NCBI GenBank assembly: GCA_023091665.1
Contig: JALJCQ010000026.1
Location: 806,001-870,000 of the forward strand
Reading direction: 5' to 3'
DNA from: Pythium myriotylum
Taxonomy: Eukaryota > Oomycota > Peronosporomycetes > Pythiales > Pythiaceae
Length of the DNA stretch: 64,000 nt
Shown: one piece after another, positions 41,979 through 53,205 of the stretch
How positions within the stretch are numbered: position 1 is the stretch's first letter
Layout: each line of letters begins with the position of its first letter
The notes under the pieces: model-generated
What the model was told of the DNA's origin: nothing
Database searches by the model: none
Seen by the model: only the letters and a program-made list of their open reading frames with translations
Made by a program: the position numbers and the translations under genes

Positions 41979-44900
41979 CTAAACGTTGGGCTGGCGACGC
42001 GACAGACGGCCTCCAGGCGACTCATACGCGTTGTAACCGCCGGCACTCGACTTTGCTCGCGTTCGGCTCATGTTGCGGTTTCGCGTGCTTCCGGGTGTGC
42101 GGAGCGCGCGGCTTTCTGCTCGTTGGCGGCGGCGACGTTCGTTGTCGGCCTCAGCTTCACTTCGCGTGCAGATGACGCCATTGCTCTTTGTACCCGCCCC
42201 GACAAGAAGAACGATGGTCACGAGGCACACCCCGGCCAGACCGTAAAGGTAAACATACTCGTTGTCCGCGAGAGATGAGGCTGACGAATCGGAATTGCGA
42301 GTGATCATGAAGACGTGTCCAATGGGGAGTACGGAGAAGAGAGTAAACAAGAATGTCGTCGACACAGCGCGATTCTTGGTCGTAAACATGCCGATACATG
42401 CTGTCCACAGCGCCGTACTGGTACCCAATCCCAGGAAGAAGTACATCAACAGCGTGATGATGCTGAAGTACAAGCTGCCATTGCCCGTCTTGTCAAGGAA
42501 CTTGGAACTCTGATCGAAACCGATGACACCTGCGCAAAGAGCAACTGGAATCAAGGTTCCAAAGAGCACAGATTTGTGGTCGAGCTTGTCGATGAAAAAG
42601 AACGCCAGCGCTGATCCAATCAACTCAAGTAAGATGCCTCGGAAGAGTGTTTCGTCATTGCCGGTGCCCGCCTTCGCGTACATAAAGGCGTACAGCACCC
42701 CCGTCGAGAGAGACGAGACAAACATGAGGAACACGCCTAGGATGAACTTGAATGACGAGTTTCCGTTTCCTTCATTCCCCGTCTCCTCCTCTCGGATCTG
42801 TTTGAGTTCGTCGGACACGTCTTGTTTTCGCCGAAGAATCACCAAGCAGGCCTCGCATGCCTCCCAGCCTTTCCGTTCAAGAATCCAGTACGGACTCTCC
42901 GGGAAAACATTCACGACCGGAGTGATCATTGCAATCATCAAGGACGCAACGAATGCCTGCCACACCCAGCCAACTTGTTTGACTGTGGAGAAAATGGCAT
43001 GCATCAAAGTGCCGCCGATAAACCCTGTGCCAAGCATTAGAATCGTTTTGCCGCGCATTTCCTTGGTCGAGATCTCGTAAATGTAGATAGCGAGTGAAGG
43101 CAAGAGAATGCCAACAGAACATCCGAGAATGCCGATGCCAGGCAAGAAAAGCGACTGGAGCAGATCGCCGGTGGAACACACGGCTACCATACCCGCCATC
43201 GTCACGAGACCACCAACGACGATTGAGAGCCGTCGTCCAAGGAAATATCCGAGGAAACCCGAGATGATAGTACCGAATGCGCTTCCTCCGTAGAAGATGA
43301 ACGATACACGGCCGTCGCCAACATTGCCACTACCAAGAATGCCTTTGTACGTGATGACATAGCTGAGGAAACTTGCCGACTGCTCCAAAGTCGAGAGTAA
43401 ACTGAAGAGCCAACCGCACCCCGCACCTCCAAGCAGACCCATGAACGTGGCAAGGGACAGCGCGTACTGCGAAGAAGCAGACATCACCTTCGAGAACCCT
43501 TCGTTGTACATCATACGCGTTTGAATAACGTTCAAGAATGGAACGCAAGACATGACGAACAGGGGGACGATGAGACCGACACAGAACATGAAATCGAAGA
43601 GGAAGGCCAATTGCTGGAATACAGGGTTACTCGCGATTGATGAACCCGAGAAACTCCACATACGCGCCATCTCGTTGAAGCCATACAAAGCCGCAAAGTA
43701 TCCCAAGAACAGAGACGCGTCGCGCTTGAGATCTGGATCCTCATTTTTCGACTTCGAGTACGCGTACATTCCGACGAAGTAACCCACGACCATGAGGAGG
43801 AGGGTAGTAAGATACAACCCTGCGCGAATGATGGGGCGAACAGACCGGAGGCCCATTCCTATGCCAGCGGCAAAGCCCAGGAGGACGAGAGTAGCCCCCG
43901 CGGCAGCAAGAACAAACGTCACGTACTTGACTTCCTTGGTAATCAAAGTGGCGATGTAGAACATCAGCACAAAATGACGAGACTCGCGAAGGATGACTGT
44001 AAAACGAGCGACCATGTTCGAGTTGTGAAGTTGCTGGAGATCGCCCTTCCACCATCCAATCCACCCACCGGTGTTCGTCGGATCGTCATCCTTGTAGTCA
44101 TCATTCGCAAACATCCACACAGCCCATTGCCCGATATCGACCTTGGTCTTCTCGAAATCCAGACCATCCGTGTTGAAGATGAATGGAGACACAAGCCACA
44201 AAATCGAAATGAACCACACTGAGAAGGTCTGGACACCGTAGCCCTGGGCTGTCTTACAGTAGTCCTGGCCGAATGTGTCTTCACCGGGCGAACCTTCAAG
44301 TTTACAGATTCGGAAATTGCCGAAGAGACCGTAGATCACGCAAAGGCCAACCAGCTCCCACGCTTTCCGATAGTGCGAGCTCGCATATGCTTTATACAGA
44401 AGAACAAGTGTTTCTCGTGTGATCTTGAAGCCACGACCAGTTGCTTGGTACTTTGCACCACCGTGGACGATGTTGTTATCGAAGTAATGCATAGTTGTTC
44501 CGACCTGGAAAACGAAGAAAGCAGGGCCGGCCGTAATGATCATTTCAATAAAGCGGCTCATGCCGCGCACGAGACCTCCTTCACCGAAATAGACGGCCAT
44601 GAGCGGAAGCATCAGGAACGTACCAGCTTGAATGTAGAACTGTGTGTTCAGCACCGCCTTAAGATCAGTGAAAACGCGATCATCGAAACCGAGATTGGCG
44701 TTGTTCTTGATGATGTCGGTCGTGTTCATGCTGAGGACCATCTGCTGCTGCACACCAGCAAGTGCTTGATAAACCTTGCAGTACATGTAAACAAACGTAG
44801 TCACGATTGTCATCCACGTCGCGAAGTAGAATCCCGTGTGTGAGTAGTACATCGAGTTTAGACGGAAAAAGTCCATAAACTGACCCATACGGTGGGCCTC

Positions 44901-47900
44901 GCGTGCCAGACATGTTTCACCGGCGCCGTTCGCCAGTTTACCCTCGAACATTGAAATCTGAGAGAGAGCGACATCACGACCTTTGCCGCACTGCATGAAT
45001 TCAACGTGAGTCACAATTCCTCCGCGAAGGGTTGAGTTGAAGCCAGCAAACACATCTTCGGACAAGTTGATTCCCTTACTCGCCTTCGAAACGCCACCTC
45101 GAGTGAGTGCAATAATCTTGTCGAAAATATCAGGGTGTCCGTAGTGCATTCGAACCCAAAGAGGTTCAGCCAGCACACGCTGCGACAGGGTGACGAAAAC
45201 CAACTCTTGCCACGACTTGAACTTTGACAATGATGAAGCATTACCAGTGAAAATGTGCTCACGCATTCCAATGATCGAAACAGGCCGTTTTGATGGGTGC
45301 AAGTCAGCGGTGACTAGCAGCTGAGGCATCTTCAAGCACTCTTCAAAATAGTGCTGCTGGTTCATATCGATTGTCTGGACAAATTCACCACGAGTGAATT
45401 GCAAACCATTGTTCTGGTTCTCTGGCTTGCCTTCACCAAGAATAGGATCGCCTGGAAGCTCATAGCGGTAAACTTCCACAACCTCACCATTTTCACTCTT
45501 GATCAAAACCGAGTCGAATCGCTTTTCAGGGCCCGTTGTAATTGTGTCCACGTACGCGACACGCAAGTTCGGGTAAGTTTGAAGTAGGTAGTCGATGTCA
45601 TCAGCCTGAGGTTTGTTCTCGGCACGATGTTTACCATACACCTGACACGCGCAAATGTAGGAGAACTTGAGACGCACCATGTCCTCCAACTGGGCCTGTT
45701 TCTGCTCAGCAGTCTTGTTGGGACTGGAGCCGATTTCCAACCAGTGCAGAATCTTGATGGCATCTTCATACAGCATCATGCCTTGGACAGTTCTGGCAAG
45801 TGTCTGACCGCGGTAAGACGCCCAAAGACGGATCTCCATCGGGTAATTCGCTTGAGCTTCATCGGGCGAGGACACATCCACTCGTTCAAGGAAGTTCTCC
45901 CATTCTTCAGGATGGATAGTGATGAGATACTTCAAAATGGTAATGTTCTTGCCATCTTCCTCCACCTTCTGGAAGATCGGATGGTTGGTGAGCGGGTTGT
46001 TCAATTCAGCGAGAGACACCAGCACCGACTCGCTGTAAAACGGGGTAACGACCGAGAACGAGTGCATCTCCTTGATGGCTCGAAGCTGCGGAATATCCAT
46101 CATCAGAGACTTCATGAAGAAACCAAGTCGGCGCTGCGCTTCAGGAACACGAGGCATTGCATCCGCTTTCTGCAGCGACATTAGCAGATACGCACGAGTA
46201 GCAGCACCCATTGCAGTATCATTGTGGAAGAGATTGACCAATCCGCGCGTAGCATACACGTAACCATTCGCACTCGAGCAGAACTTCGTGTTGGCGAACT
46301 TCGAGGCGAACTCTGGTTTACTCGCAAACACGCGAATAGCGTTGAGTAGGCTTTCCATCTTCGTCACAAAATTTCTGACAACGCCCATCGTGTGTACACG
46401 AGAGGATGTCATGTGAGATGACTGGGAGTCGGGATCGGGTAGATCCATCACAGCCTCCAGAAATTCCATTGTGACAGCACGCAGCTGAATCAAGCTCTTC
46501 GCGTCGAAGGTCTTCATGAAGTTACCGGTCATTGCCACGTTTTCCATTTGACGAAGTGCATCCAAAACGTCGGCATCGTCACTACCGAGCAAAGCTTCCA
46601 TGACGTACATACAAGCAGTGAAAAAACTGCGCACAGCGGACAGACAATCCTTCTGCACCATGTAGACTTGGAGTTGTGAATCTCCTTTACCATCTTTTGC
46701 GAGTTTCACTGCATACTCAAGCGCTTCGGAAAGCTTGCCCGCCGACAAAAAGACCGGTTCGAATACATCTCCCGAACTCTGAATGTCGTACTGCAAGATG
46801 GCAGCCTCCTTGTCATCGACGAGATCACCTTCGCGGAATGAGTTCACAATTTCGTTCCACACTACGACAAAGCGAAGCATCATCTGCGACTGGTACGATG
46901 AGCCGCTAGTGTCACCAGCGGCAGCATCATTTGAACGAGCCAAAGTCGTCACAACCTTTTTGTCGAACAACTGAGGAGCAACACGGAATGCCTTCGTAAT
47001 CGAACGAATGCCATGGATTTCGCCGGTTTTCATCATAACACCTTGCATTAAGCCGAGGGTTGCTTGGAAGACTGTGAAGTAGATTTGAGTATCGTAGTTG
47101 AAAATGAAAACAACGGGCAACCACAGTGCCAGAATCATGCCCAGGTTGTGGAAAGAGATGATCTTGGAGCCGTATTCAAGGTTCGTCATGGAGTAGATAG
47201 CGAGGGACGGCATCATCAACGGGCGCACTAAAATAAAGTACGAGACAAACGCCTTCAGTGCCCACAGGATGATCCAAAATGTGATATACTTGATCTGTGC
47301 GCTGACTGGAGGAGCCATGTTGCGACCGACGTAGCAGGATTCACCCTCACGAATAAACTTCGCCGCGAATGTTTTGGTAACGACCTGTGGCACGAACGCT
47401 TGAGCGAGCAGAATCAGAAGACCCGGGGTGATGAATCCGACAGCCGCAACAGAGGCTTGATCAAGAAGTGCAGTGTCAATTTTCTTGTTCAGCGGCTCAT
47501 AGATCATGAGACCAAAGACACCGGTAAAGATACCGTTCCAGATGAGGCGCACTGTCAGCGCACCGCCGTATGTGAACGAACGAGAGGACGTCGCTGAGTC
47601 TTCCTTTGCAACCAACAAGTGCCAACCGTGGGCGGCTTCGAGCAGACACTTGAACACACCCATGAGCGCGTGGGAAAACGGAATCGAGATGAGCGCAAGC
47701 TTAAGATCTCGAGTCGTGTACGGTGCGACCACGTCACCGAGTGAGTCAAACTGCTCGAACCAGAACTTGCCACCGCTCGGAGAGATTGCCGACGCGAAGC
47801 TGAGAACCGTCAAGATAAGCAAGAACATCATGTTGAACTGGAAGATGCGGTAGTAGTTGATCACGAGAGTGAAGATACTTCGGTGCTCGTAGTAGGTCTT

Positions 47901-48689
47901 GGTGTGGTTCTTGGATAGCTCATTTCCGATTTGCGTGACATCGATGTTGAGGCAGTGCTTTTTCCAAAAGTACTCGTTGATGTCATCGTAGTTGCGCACT
48001 TTGACATGCTCGAGGTGGTTTCCGAGCTTGTTCTTGCGCTGCATGTTGCTCGCCTCTTTCCACACGGGGCGCACGACCTGGCGCAAGAACCAGCCCTCGC
48101 TTTGCTTATCCTGGCCGAGGAAGTCCTTGTTGAGCATCGTGAGCATCTGATGGTACAGGTAGCAGAGACACTCGGGCATGTGGCGCAGGTTGCCCGACTC
48201 TCCCCAGATGAGGAGGTAGAGCATGATCTCCATGTGGAGCGGGTTTTTGAGGTCGCCCTGTGGCTGGCCGACGTAGGCGACGCTCTTGACCTGGAGGAAC
48301 TGGCACCACTCGGTGTAGTTGGACATGAGCTTTTTGTGAAGCTCCTGGACGTGCTTGCCTGGCGGGTCGCTGGGCTGGGCGCGCGCCTTGCCGTTGGCGA
48401 GCAGCAGGAGCACGTGCTCGCGCTGGTTGTCGACGGATCCCGACTGGAAGCCGAACTTGGAGTAGAGCACTTCGCAGCAGAAGTCGATCGAGACCTCGTC
48501 GTCGAAGTCTCCCTCCATGCCGCCGCCGGGCTTGCCGCCCTGGTACGGTGGGACGACGTCCATCATCGAGAGCCGCCCCGAGAGCGTGCCGCGCGCATGC
48601 TGCTGCGAGTTGTTGCGCTTGCGGTCGGCGTCGAGCTGGAAGTAGTTGGAGCCCGCGCGCCGCCGCTCCTTGGCCTGCTGCGACGCCAT
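41979..48689 (-). CDS. 1,3-beta-glucan synthase (GT48) fused to a sugar-porter transporter (2236 aa)
   Basis: One uninterrupted frame. The first in-frame ATG is at 48689 (ACTTGGGACTTGGAGG upstream); earlier codons lack an ATG. Residues about 60-190 match the FKS1/callose-synthase N-terminal domain (YLLIWGESGNLRHMPECLC). Several membrane segments follow, then the catalytic GT48 region (about 845-1420) with FFMKSLMMDIP and HYFDNNIVHGGAKYQATGRGF, then more membrane segments ending at IQTRMMYNEGFSKV (about 1720), the usual GT48 terminus. A complete major-facilitator domain follows at once (about 1740-2180) with GRRLSIVVGG, PESPYWILERKGW and about 12 hydrophobic segments, typical of sugar porters. 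It should make wall 1,3-beta-glucan from UDP-glucose at the plasma membrane; the transporter substrate is unknown. There is no sign of a stop or intron between the two halves. Confidence 0.92.
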   Translation of the reverse strand: MASQQAKERRRAGSNYFQLDADRKRNNSQQHARGTLSGRLSMMDVVPPYQGGKPGGGMEGDFDDEVSIDFCCEVLYSKFGFQSGSVDNQREHVLLLLANGKARAQPSDPPGKHVQELHKKLMSNYTEWCQFLQVKSVAYVGQPQGDLKNPLHMEIMLYLLIWGESGNLRHMPECLCYLYHQMLTMLNKDFLGQDKQSEGWFLRQVVRPVWKEASNMQRKNKLGNHLEHVKVRNYDDINEYFWKKHCLNIDVTQIGNELSKNHTKTYYEHRSIFTLVINYYRIFQFNMMFLLILTVLSFASAISPSGGKFWFEQFDSLGDVVAPYTTRDLKLALISIPFSHALMGVFKCLLEAAHGWHLLVAKEDSATSSRSFTYGGALTVRLIWNGIFTGVFGLMIYEPLNKKIDTALLDQASVAAVGFITPGLLILLAQAFVPQVVTKTFAAKFIREGESCYVGRNMAPPVSAQIKYITFWIILWALKAFVSYFILVRPLMMPSLAIYSMTNLEYGSKIISFHNLGMILALWLPVVFIFNYDTQIYFTVFQATLGLMQGVMMKTGEIHGIRSITKAFRVAPQLFDKKVVTTLARSNDAAAGDTSGSSYQSQMMLRFVVVWNEIVNSFREGDLVDDKEAAILQYDIQSSGDVFEPVFLSAGKLSEALEYAVKLAKDGKGDSQLQVYMVQKDCLSAVRSFFTACMYVMEALLGSDDADVLDALRQMENVAMTGNFMKTFDAKSLIQLRAVTMEFLEAVMDLPDPDSQSSHMTSSRVHTMGVVRNFVTKMESLLNAIRVFASKPEFASKFANTKFCSSANGYVYATRGLVNLFHNDTAMGAATRAYLLMSLQKADAMPRVPEAQRRLGFFMKSLMMDIPQLRAIKEMHSFSVVTPFYSESVLVSLAELNNPLTNHPIFQKVEEDGKNITILKYLITIHPEEWENFLERVDVSSPDEAQANYPMEIRLWASYRGQTLARTVQGMMLYEDAIKILHWLEIGSSPNKTAEQKQAQLEDMVRLKFSYICACQVYGKHRAENKPQADDIDYLLQTYPNLRVAYVDTITTGPEKRFDSVLIKSENGEVVEVYRYELPGDPILGEGKPENQNNGLQFTRGEFVQTIDMNQQHYFEECLKMPQLLVTADLHPSKRPVSIIGMREHIFTGNASSLSKFKSWQELVFVTLSQRVLAEPLWVRMHYGHPDIFDKIIALTRGGVSKASKGINLSEDVFAGFNSTLRGGIVTHVEFMQCGKGRDVALSQISMFEGKLANGAGETCLAREAHRMGQFMDFFRLNSMYYSHTGFYFATWMTIVTTFVYMYCKVYQALAGVQQQMVLSMNTTDIIKNNANLGFDDRVFTDLKAVLNTQFYIQAGTFLMLPLMAVYFGEGGLVRGMSRFIEMIITAGPAFFVFQVGTTMHYFDNNIVHGGAKYQATGRGFKITRETLVLLYKAYASSHYRKAWELVGLCVIYGLFGNFRICKLEGSPGEDTFGQDYCKTAQGYGVQTFSVWFISILWLVSPFIFNTDGLDFEKTKVDIGQWAVWMFANDDYKDDDPTNTGGWIGWWKGDLQQLHNSNMVARFTVILRESRHFVLMFYIATLITKEVKYVTFVLAAAGATLVLLGFAAGIGMGLRSVRPIIRAGLYLTTLLLMVVGYFVGMYAYSKSKNEDPDLKRDASLFLGYFAALYGFNEMARMWSFSGSSIASNPVFQQLAFLFDFMFCVGLIVPLFVMSCVPFLNVIQTRMMYNEGFSKVMSASSQYALSLATFMGLLGGAGCGWLFSLLSTLEQSASFLSYVITYKGILGSGNVGDGRVSFIFYGGSAFGTIISGFLGYFLGRRLSIVVGGLVTMAGMVAVCSTGDLLQSLFLPGIGILGCSVGILLPSLAIYIYEISTKEMRGKTILMLGTGFIGGTLMHAIFSTVKQVGWVWQAFVASLMIAMITPVVNVFPESPYWILERKGWEACEACLVILRRKQDVSDELKQIREEETGNEGNGNSSFKFILGVFLMFVSSLSTGVLYAFMYAKAGTGNDETLFRGILLELIGSALAFFFIDKLDHKSVLFGTLIPVALCAGVIGFDQSSKFLDKTGNGSLYFSIITLLMYFFLGLGTSTALWTACIGMFTTKNRAVSTTFLFTLFSVLPIGHVFMITRNSDSSASSLADNEYVYLYGLAGVCLVTIVLLVGAGTKSNGVICTRSEAEADNERRRRQRAESRALRTPGSTRNRNMSRTRAKSSAGGYNAYESPGGRLSRRQPNV

Positions 48690-49172
48690 CTTGGGACTTG
48701 GAGGCCAGAGGGGGACTAAGGGCCTCGCGCCGCCGCGGATCGCTTCGCCGCGGATCACGACCCGACATCTGGGGCGACCGAGCCCTAACCAGCCACCGCG
48801 GATTGGAGGGATTCAGAAGGGCCAGTTCCCCCTTCACAACTGAACGACAGCCCCCGCCCAAGCGGCCGTTTCGATCGCGTCGACCGACGACCCTATCCCT
48901 AATCCAGTTCTGGGCACGGGGAAGCCGGTTGGTGGGACGGGCCGTGGGAAGGGTTGCGAGCCACCAGCTGGACCAAGACACATTGCATTCGGTGGCACGA
49001 GCCAATTCCAGAACTTGAACCGAAACGCCAATGTCCAGCCAGTGCCAGCGAAAGCGGTACAGCGTACCATCTCGTACCGTCTATTCAATGTCGCAGGTTC
49101 CACCTCTTTAGCACGATACGATCGACGCTTTTCAAACGGCAGCCTTCAACTTGTTGCGCGGGAAGGAACTCG
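48690..49172. promoter_or_regulatory. Divergent intergenic region, glucan synthase / codanin-1
   Basis: 483 bp between the ATG codons of two divergently transcribed genes, so it should hold both promoters. No TATA box or clear initiator was identified. Confidence 0.5.
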
Positions 49173-52100
49173 ATGGCCAGCGACGGCGCGCAGCTCTGGG
49201 AAGCGCTGCGCGCGCTCTCGGACGCCGAGCGCGAGGCGGCGGTGCAGACGCTCGCGCGCTTCCGCTCGCTGCGTGGAGACGGGGCGGCGCTGAGCGTGCG
49301 CGTGGGCGGCCGCGAGTGGCCGTGCGCGACGCTCGCCGACACTCTGCTGGCGCATCTGCGAGCGCTCGCGCACGAGCAGAGCCGAGCGGACGATGAGGCG
49401 AGAGAAGCGACACCAGAGTTCTCACTGCAGCGAGAAGACTTCCCCACGCTCGCAGCATCGCCGGCGGCAACAGCGACACGCCCAGCCGCCAAGGTGACCA
49501 AGCGCCGCATCACCACGACGCTCGTCTCGACGGACGCGCCGTACGCCGCAGTCGCTGCTAAGCAGCCGCCACCAGTGCCATCGGACAATGCAAATGTCTG
49601 GCCCAAGCGGAATCTGCTGGAGAAACGCATGGGCCCCAGTCCGTCCAAGCCATCGGCGGACCGACGAGCGGTGCTTCTGATGGGAGGGATACCATCACCT
49701 GCATCTGAGCCCTTCAAGTCTTCCAACCAGTGGATGAGCCCTCCGCCGCCAACCACCGGGTTGGAGAGGAAGCCACCTCCAATCTCTCTCCAAGCCAAAC
49801 ACAAGACCAAGCGAGTGGCCCTGGCGGAAAAAACGACACTACTTGCCCAAGACCCAAAGACTACTCCTGAGAGACTGCAAGTTGTTCAAGCGAATACTCA
49901 GGCTGCACGCATCTACGGCAACCTTATCGTGCAGCGACTCGTTCCGAGTATCTGCATCGAGATCCAGTTCCTCATTGGGCTCCTCCATCGTTCCAACTGC
50001 AACGCATGCGCACACAAAGACACGAGCACAGCGCCAAATGAATTTTGTAACAGTGTGTCATCCACTGCGTTCGCCGTGGTGGCGATAGAAACGCTTGCAC
50101 CCACGCTCGTCCATCTTGGAACGGATATGCTACAGCTTCTGGCGAAGTGTTTGGAAGATCTTTCACTCTGCGAGAACCTGGTTTCTCGTCTTCGGAATGC
50201 AATCGAGTCGCGCGAAGAGAGACGCGTGCGCGAGAGCTCAAGGATTGGCTGCGAACTTCCTATCGAAACCAAAGGTATGTTTAAGATGAAGGTTGTTGGC
50301 AAGCATCGGACTTACATTCACCGTGACTAGTCGCAGTGTTCCGAGACTATGCTTTGCCATTTTGTGAAGACATGGACTCTCGACTCAATTATCGATCTCC
50401 GACCGAATCCGTGATCTACTCCAACAGAGAGAAAATTCGCGATGCGTTTCTTGGTCAACTGAGAGCGTTTCAAAAGAAGCAAAACAGCCTCCTAGGTAAA
50501 GATGCAGATGGGAGCGACGTCGGAGCATCTCTGCAAGATGTTCGACAGCTTCTCAAAGAAGTCATGCCCGAGAACCTGTGGTGGTTTGCTCGCTTCTTCG
50601 TTTTAGAGCTTGTCCAGATCGGTTCAAACCCACTCGGAGAAAGCGACAAAGACCTCGTGATGAAGATCATGGAAGATAAGATGGTTGTGAAAAATCCGGA
50701 CCGCTTGCGCAAGCTTCATCGTCGATTCACGAGTAAAAAGATCCCCGATTCAACGACAGGAGGGCTGTCGACGACAGGATTCCACCAGCAGCACCGCTCC
50801 AAGTCGAATCATCACCATCCAAACCGACAACACGTCGAGGACAATGCATCATCCCATGAATTAACCATCAAAAGCCGACCGATTGAACCAAACAAGTACC
50901 CTGTAGCGCTTGATCGCAAATCATCGACAGCGACCGAAACTGCGAGTGATGGCTCGCGTTCTCTCGAGCAAATGAGAGGATTCTTCAGCGACAACCAAGC
51001 GTTCTTCTTCCACTTCCTGGTAAGCTGCGACAGCTTCCAGTTCGCACAACTGGTCCATCATCAGCTGAATGCTCAGTTCCTTACAATATGGAGGACTACG
51101 CCGGAGGCGGATCCAAGAAAGGAGTTCACAGAAGTCGTGTTGCGTCTTAAAGTGCTGGCGAAGTTCATTGGATTCCTTCGGTTCTCCCCTCAATGGCATT
51201 GGTCCGCGTTAACGACTGCTTTAACACCGAAGAATCCTGCGCTCGAGGCTGCCCAACGAGAGGCTATATCAACTATGGACAAGTCTCACTCCGCAAATGG
51301 TTTTGATGCTCTGAGCTTTCTTGAAGAAAGCATCATCGGCAACAAGGTAGCTAAGTGCATTCCTTGGCTCTGTGATTATTTGAGCATGCTCTCGAGTGAT
51401 ATCTTATCCTCGTCAACCCGATACTTCCAGCGACTTCTTCAACTTCTCGCGTGTGTACACCGATCATGTTCCCTTGATTGTCTTGGCGAGACTGGTCTCT
51501 ACGTGGCGATGCAGATCGAGCATCTCTTCCAACTTCTTGGTATTGACGATGTTGTTTCTCCAACACTGAGATGGCAGCGAATAGAGCACAACCCGCCAGC
51601 GTGGCTCAGGAAGGATGTGTTGAATGCCCTTCTAGTTGAGAGGGTATCCCCTGCATTGGACAAAACCGACACTTTACCCTTCTTGTACAGTAACCTGTTT
51701 GTTCAGGTCTGCATCAACGAACTCGAGGATCTTCGGGGCTTCATCCAGACGCGAGCAAATCCTCATCACAAGAAGCCCAGCAACAGACGCGCCAGTGTGT
51801 TTGGAGTAGGGGCTCCTGCAATCCGCAAAGTACGACCTTTACAAGTAATGAGTGAAGGCTATTTGGAAGCATCTTCCATTACTGGCGTGCAGAGTGGTTC
51901 CGAGGGTGGAAGAAGCAAAAACCAGCTCAAGGAGAGCGATGGTGACCCCTTGCGTGAAGCTTTCTTCAAGCTCTACCCACAGCTGAAACGAGCAGTGGAG
52001 TTCGTCGTGGATATGGTCGTCACAAACATGTGCGAGCACACGATCAATAAGTACGTCAAACCGAATGTGGATGACCTCATCGATTCCTGCGTACGCGAAG

Positions 52101-53164
52101 CTAAGGCCAACGCACCTGAATTCACTCACTTGATTCTCCATGGCTTTCAAGTTCGGCTGGACGAGCGGTTGGAAGACTTCATGACCACGACAGTATCGAA
52201 AGCTCTCAAAGAAGCAAAGCCGTTGTGCTCCGAGCGGGTCGAATGCTCCTTGAAACCGCTCATCGCTCCATCGATTCCTCGGCAGCTGGCATCTGCTGCG
52301 ATGATGATGGCGAAAGCTCAGGCCAAAGCAGCGATTACGAAATTGATCACAAGGAGTTTGCGAACCGAGTTTCTTAAACGTGTTGCCCAGCGTAAAAGAG
52401 CGATTGTGAAGGAAGCAGGAGTCGCTGCCGGAGCTGATAAATCATCTTCTAACAGCGATGACTCCGACAATCAAGCCTCAATCACTCGTGCACTGAAATT
52501 TTCCTTCGATGATAACTCAGACGCAAATCAGACGCCACTCGACGAAGCCTTCCAAGGTATCAAGATCAATGTTTGTGGTATGAGCGGTGTTGCACACAAC
52601 AACGGGAGGCCTCTGGCTTCTTTTGTGAGATTCCAGCGAGGATTCTGCAAAGTACTGGATGACGCTGCTGAAGAGCTTCGTGCGATGGATGAGCATTCCA
52701 AGACAGAAGCTGCTGTGCGGTTATGTAGCTGGGTCTGGCGGGCTGTCCGACTGTCGTTAAAGATGTTTGCTCGAGTCATCGCTGGAGTTCAGAATGATCA
52801 AAGCAGCTCGAAGGAGTCAGACGAGAGACACACACAGGATTTTGTGAGCGCGTTCGCGAAGACGTTGCGTGTGATCGCCAAATTAAACTTCGATGCGAAA
52901 GCAGATCCGAGAAGGCATGCTGTTGAGCGTCTAGGTGTGTTTGTTGCCCAGTGTGCGGTTACAATCCCGGCGATGGACGAAATGGTGACAGACCATAATC
53001 CATGTGAACCTTGCAAGTTGCCCTTTTTCGTCATCACCGCGTGTGCTGAGATTTATGCGGCAGCGTTTGCGATGGGGAAAGTTTGTCCTTCCTCATTGGG
53101 GGCAAACCATATCGCACAAGCCATCGTCACACATGCTACGTTACTTCCATCCCAGACAGTTTAA
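49173..53164 (+). CDS. CDAN1: Codanin-1 homologue, ASF1-binding protein (1309 aa)
   Basis: Two exons, 49173-50274 and 50337-53164; the 62-nt intron is GTATGT...TCGCAG. The start ATGGCC at 49173 begins the conserved-looking region. Several blocks match animal codanin-1: REDFPTL near residue 88; KRRITTTLV at about 110-118, which resembles the B-domain motif by which codanin-1, HIRA and CAF-1 grip ASF1; YGNLIVQRLVPSICIE; the GFFSDN ... SFQFAQ block followed by RLKVLAKFIGFLRF; and FFKLYPQLKRAVEFVVD. Codanin-1 holds histone chaperone ASF1 in the cytosol and limits delivery of new H3-H4 histones. The family is mostly known from animals. The gene ends 41 bp from the convergent ClpB gene. Confidence 0.85.
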
Positions 53165-53205
53165 GCCCAAACACGCTGTACATTATCACGTTGTCTTCCT
53201 TACCC

